Assembly: GCA_019637155.1 (NCBI GenBank)
Contig: JAHBWE010000003.1
Location: 372,001-436,000 of the forward strand
Reading direction: 5' to 3'
Length of the DNA stretch: 64,000 bases
DNA from: Labilithrix sp.
GTDB lineage: Bacteria; Myxococcota_A; Polyangia; Polyangiales; Polyangiaceae
Shown here: piece by piece, positions 62,284-64,000 of the stretch
Position numbering within the stretch: position 1 is the first letter of the stretch
Layout of the letters: each line of letters begins with the position of its first letter
Made by a program: the position numbers and the translations under genes
The notes under the pieces: generated by a model
Told to the model about the DNA's origin: nothing
Seen by the model: only the letters and a program-made list of their open reading frames with translations
Database searches by the model: none

Positions 62284-63621
62284 TCAGTCCTTGTCTTCGA
62301 GCGAGACGCCGTAGAGGCCGCGCTTCTTGAGAAGGTCGCGGAGGTGGTGGCGCGCGATGTCGGCCTGCCGCGACGCGGCGGAGAGGTTGCCGCGGCAGCT
62401 CTTCATCAGCAGCGTGAGGTAGGCCTTCTCGAAGCGCTCGATCGCGCGGTCCTTCGCGACGGAGAAGGTCCCCGAGAGATCGAGCGGATCGCGCTCGCTC
62501 GCGGTGCCGCGGAAGCCGTTGCCCTCGCCCGCGAAGTCGCCGCGGCGGATGACGCCGCCCTGCGCGATCGCCGCCGCGCGGAGGAGCGCGTTGTTGAGCT
62601 CGCGCACGTTCCCCGGCCACGGCAACGACGCGAAGAGCTCGAGCGCGTCGACGTCGATCATCACGTCGGAGCCGGCGCGGGCGAGGAGCTTCGCGCAGAT
62701 GAGGGGGAAGTCCTCCTTCCGCTGGCGGAGCGGCGGGACCACGACGCGGACCTGCGCGAGGCGGTGGTAGAGGTCCTCGCGGAAGAGCCCGCGCTCGATC
62801 GCGTTGCGCACGTCGGTGCGGCTCGCGGAGAGGACGCGCACGTCGATCGGCACCGGCGCGCTGCCGCCGACGCGCAGCACCTCGCGCCGCTCGAGGATGC
62901 GGAGGATCTTCGTCTGGAGCGCGCTCGAGAGCTCGGCGATGCCGTCGATGAAGACGCTGCCGCCGTGCGCGCTCTCGAAGAGGCCGACCCGGATCTCGGC
63001 GGCCGCCTCGCCGAAGAGCATCGGCTCCGCGAGCTCGTCCGGGATCGCGCTCGTGTCGATGACGACGAAGGGTTTGTTCGCGCGCGGCGAGGCGGCGTGG
63101 ATCGCGCGCGCGATCTCCTCCTTCCCCGAGCCGGTCTCGCCCTGGAGGAGGATCGCGAGGTCGAGCGGCGCGATGCGATCGAGGGTCGAGAAGAGCTCGC
63201 GCATCGGCTTGGAGCGGCCGACGATCTCACCGAACGACTCGCGCTCCCGCTCCGACATCGGCGGGGCGGCGTCCTCGACGTCGACGCGGAGGAGGGTGTC
63301 GCCGATCGTGATCTCGCCGCCGATCGCGAGCTCGACGTCGGCGACGCGGTGCGCCCCGAGCCAGGTCCCGTTCGTGCTGCCGACGTCGCGCACGCGGACG
63401 CGATCGTCGTTGCGCGTGAGCTCGAGGTGGGCCGCGCTCACGCGCGGATCGTCGACCACGAAGTCGTTCGTCGGGTGGCGCCCCACGGTCGTGCTCGAGC
63501 GGACGACGGCGAAGGAAGCGCCCTTGGAGGGACCGGTCACCGCGATCAGCTTCGGGACCGCGGTCGTGCGGGGGACCACGGGCGGGTTCGCGATCGTCGT
63601 CCCGCGGAGCCTACTGCTCAT
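62284..63621 (-). CDS. FHA-domain AAA+ regulator, sigma-54-activator-like but lacking the GAFTGA loop
   Basis: A 445-residue protein with an FHA domain (about 25-115: TTVGRHPTNDFVVDDPRVSA, VGSTNGTWLG), an AAA+ domain (about 135-370) and a Fis-type helix-turn-helix (about 395-440, GNLSAASRQADIARHHLRDL). Walker A is intact (GETGSGKEEIARAIH). The GAFTGA loop that contacts sigma-54 is missing: LFGEAAAEIRVGLFESAHGG stands where LFGhekGAFTGA normally appears. Walker B reads VFIDGIAEL instead of the usual D-E pair. It may therefore bind DNA and phospho-Thr partners without activating sigma-54 RNA polymerase. It is divergent from the SulP gene. Confidence 0.88.
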   Translation of the reverse strand: MSSRLRGTTIANPPVVPRTTAVPKLIAVTGPSKGASFAVVRSSTTVGRHPTNDFVVDDPRVSAAHLELTRNDDRVRVRDVGSTNGTWLGAHRVADVELAIGGEITIGDTLLRVDVEDAAPPMSERERESFGEIVGRSKPMRELFSTLDRIAPLDLAILLQGETGSGKEEIARAIHAASPRANKPFVVIDTSAIPDELAEPMLFGEAAAEIRVGLFESAHGGSVFIDGIAELSSALQTKILRILERREVLRVGGSAPVPIDVRVLSASRTDVRNAIERGLFREDLYHRLAQVRVVVPPLRQRKEDFPLICAKLLARAGSDVMIDVDALELFASLPWPGNVRELNNALLRAAAIAQGGVIRRGDFAGEGNGFRGTASERDPLDLSGTFSVAKDRAIERFEKAYLTLLMKSCRGNLSAASRQADIARHHLRDLLKKRGLYGVSLEDKD

Positions 63622-63720
63622 TGCATCAACGATATGGTTTCCACCGCACCGGAGGCAACGAGAGACATTTCACGCGTTTTGTCCGACGCGCCGCGGTGTT
63701 TGCGAGTAAAAGGTGCACCG

Positions 63721-64000
63721 ATGAGCATACGTGGTCGAGCCCGCCCCGGCGGAGCCCACACCAAGGAGCTCTTGGCGCTCGCGGGGCGGTGGATCGAATC
63801 CTGGCGCGTCACGGCGCGGGCGAAGTCGGCGGGGGTCGACTTCATCGCCGGCCTCACCGTCGCCGCGGTAGCCCTCCCGCTCAACATCGGCCTCGCGATC
63901 GCGAGCGGCATGCCGCCGAGCTCCGCGCTCTTCGCCGGCGCGCTCGGCGGCTTCCTCGGCGGCGTCCTCGGCTCGTCGCAGCACATGGTCTCCGGCCCCT
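63721..64000 (+). CDS. SulP-family anion transporter (5' part only)
   Basis: The first 93 residues of a SulP (sulfate/bicarbonate/anion) permease, cut by the window end. After a basic cytoplasmic N-terminus (about 45 residues, RWIESWRVTARAKSAGVDF) comes TM1, IAGLTVAAVALPLNIGLAIA. The SulP hallmark for the next helix follows, GMPPSSALFAGALGGFLGG and GSSQHMVSGP (like the family's G-x-S-x-x-Q-V-S-G-P substrate region). The ATG at 63721 fits the usual length. The gene is divergent from the FHA-AAA+ regulator across 99 bp, which may control it. Confidence 0.85.
   Translation, partial: MSIRGRARPGGAHTKELLALAGRWIESWRVTARAKSAGVDFIAGLTVAAVALPLNIGLAIASGMPPSSALFAGALGGFLGGVLGSSQHMVSGP

Overview
The window is GC-rich throughout. 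It is packed with Ser/Thr protein kinases, lipoproteins with Asp/Ser/Pro-rich spacers, large single-copy envelope proteins and a degenerate FHA/AAA+ regulator. That combination, with the housekeeping sequences, suggests a chromosome segment of a Myxococcota bacterium, probably class Polyangia (Labilithrix/Sorangium-like). This is inference from content; no 16S or other marker RNA is present. I saw no tRNA, rRNA, CRISPR array, intact insertion sequence or prophage.

Layout. 1-3.5 kb: a truncated secreted coiled-coil protein, then an ECF sigma factor, a zinc-finger anti-sigma factor and a small unknown gene. 3.5-5.4 kb: a DUF6311 membrane protein bracketed by two inverted copies of an ~80-bp hairpin repeat. 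5.4-12.2 kb: two tandem paralogous beta-propeller lipoproteins. 12.3-17.7 kb: a GT39-type membrane glycosyltransferase, divergent from the GTPases era and der. 17.7-24.8 kb: one minus-strand series, dnaB - ArsA-like ATPase - AsmA-like giant - ABC1/UbiB kinase. 25.2-31.7 kb: a lipoprotein, rpsF-rpsR-rplI, a hydrolase lipoprotein, pth and L25. 31.9-38 kb: prs, a TPR protein, an RlmI-like methyltransferase, an alpha/beta hydrolase and a small methyltransferase. 37.9-41.2 kb: a MacAB-type exporter.

41.4-47.9 kb is an envelope-protein cluster: a vWA lipoprotein, small lipoproteins, an exported DUF2252 protein, an outer-membrane beta-barrel candidate and a lamin-tail lipoprotein. It is followed by a frameshifted transposase remnant. 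48.2-54.8 kb holds an NTF2-like membrane protein, a GH63-like glucosidase and two Ser/Thr kinases. 54.8-62.2 kb is a five-gene operon with every junction overlapping: periplasmic adaptor - TolC - RND pump - LytS-type histidine kinase - LytTR response regulator. An FHA-AAA+ regulator without a GAFTGA loop faces the start of a SulP transporter at the right edge.

The most unusual signals are in the non-coding DNA. A ~105-bp hairpin-rich element occurs four times, and an ~80-bp element occurs as an inverted pair around one gene. At four gene ends (pth, the RlmI-like gene, and the genes ending at 43444 and 44521) a short tandem duplication begins in the last codons and runs across the stop codon. 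The two beta-propeller paralogs share a >100-bp identical patch and an 18-bp upstream motif.
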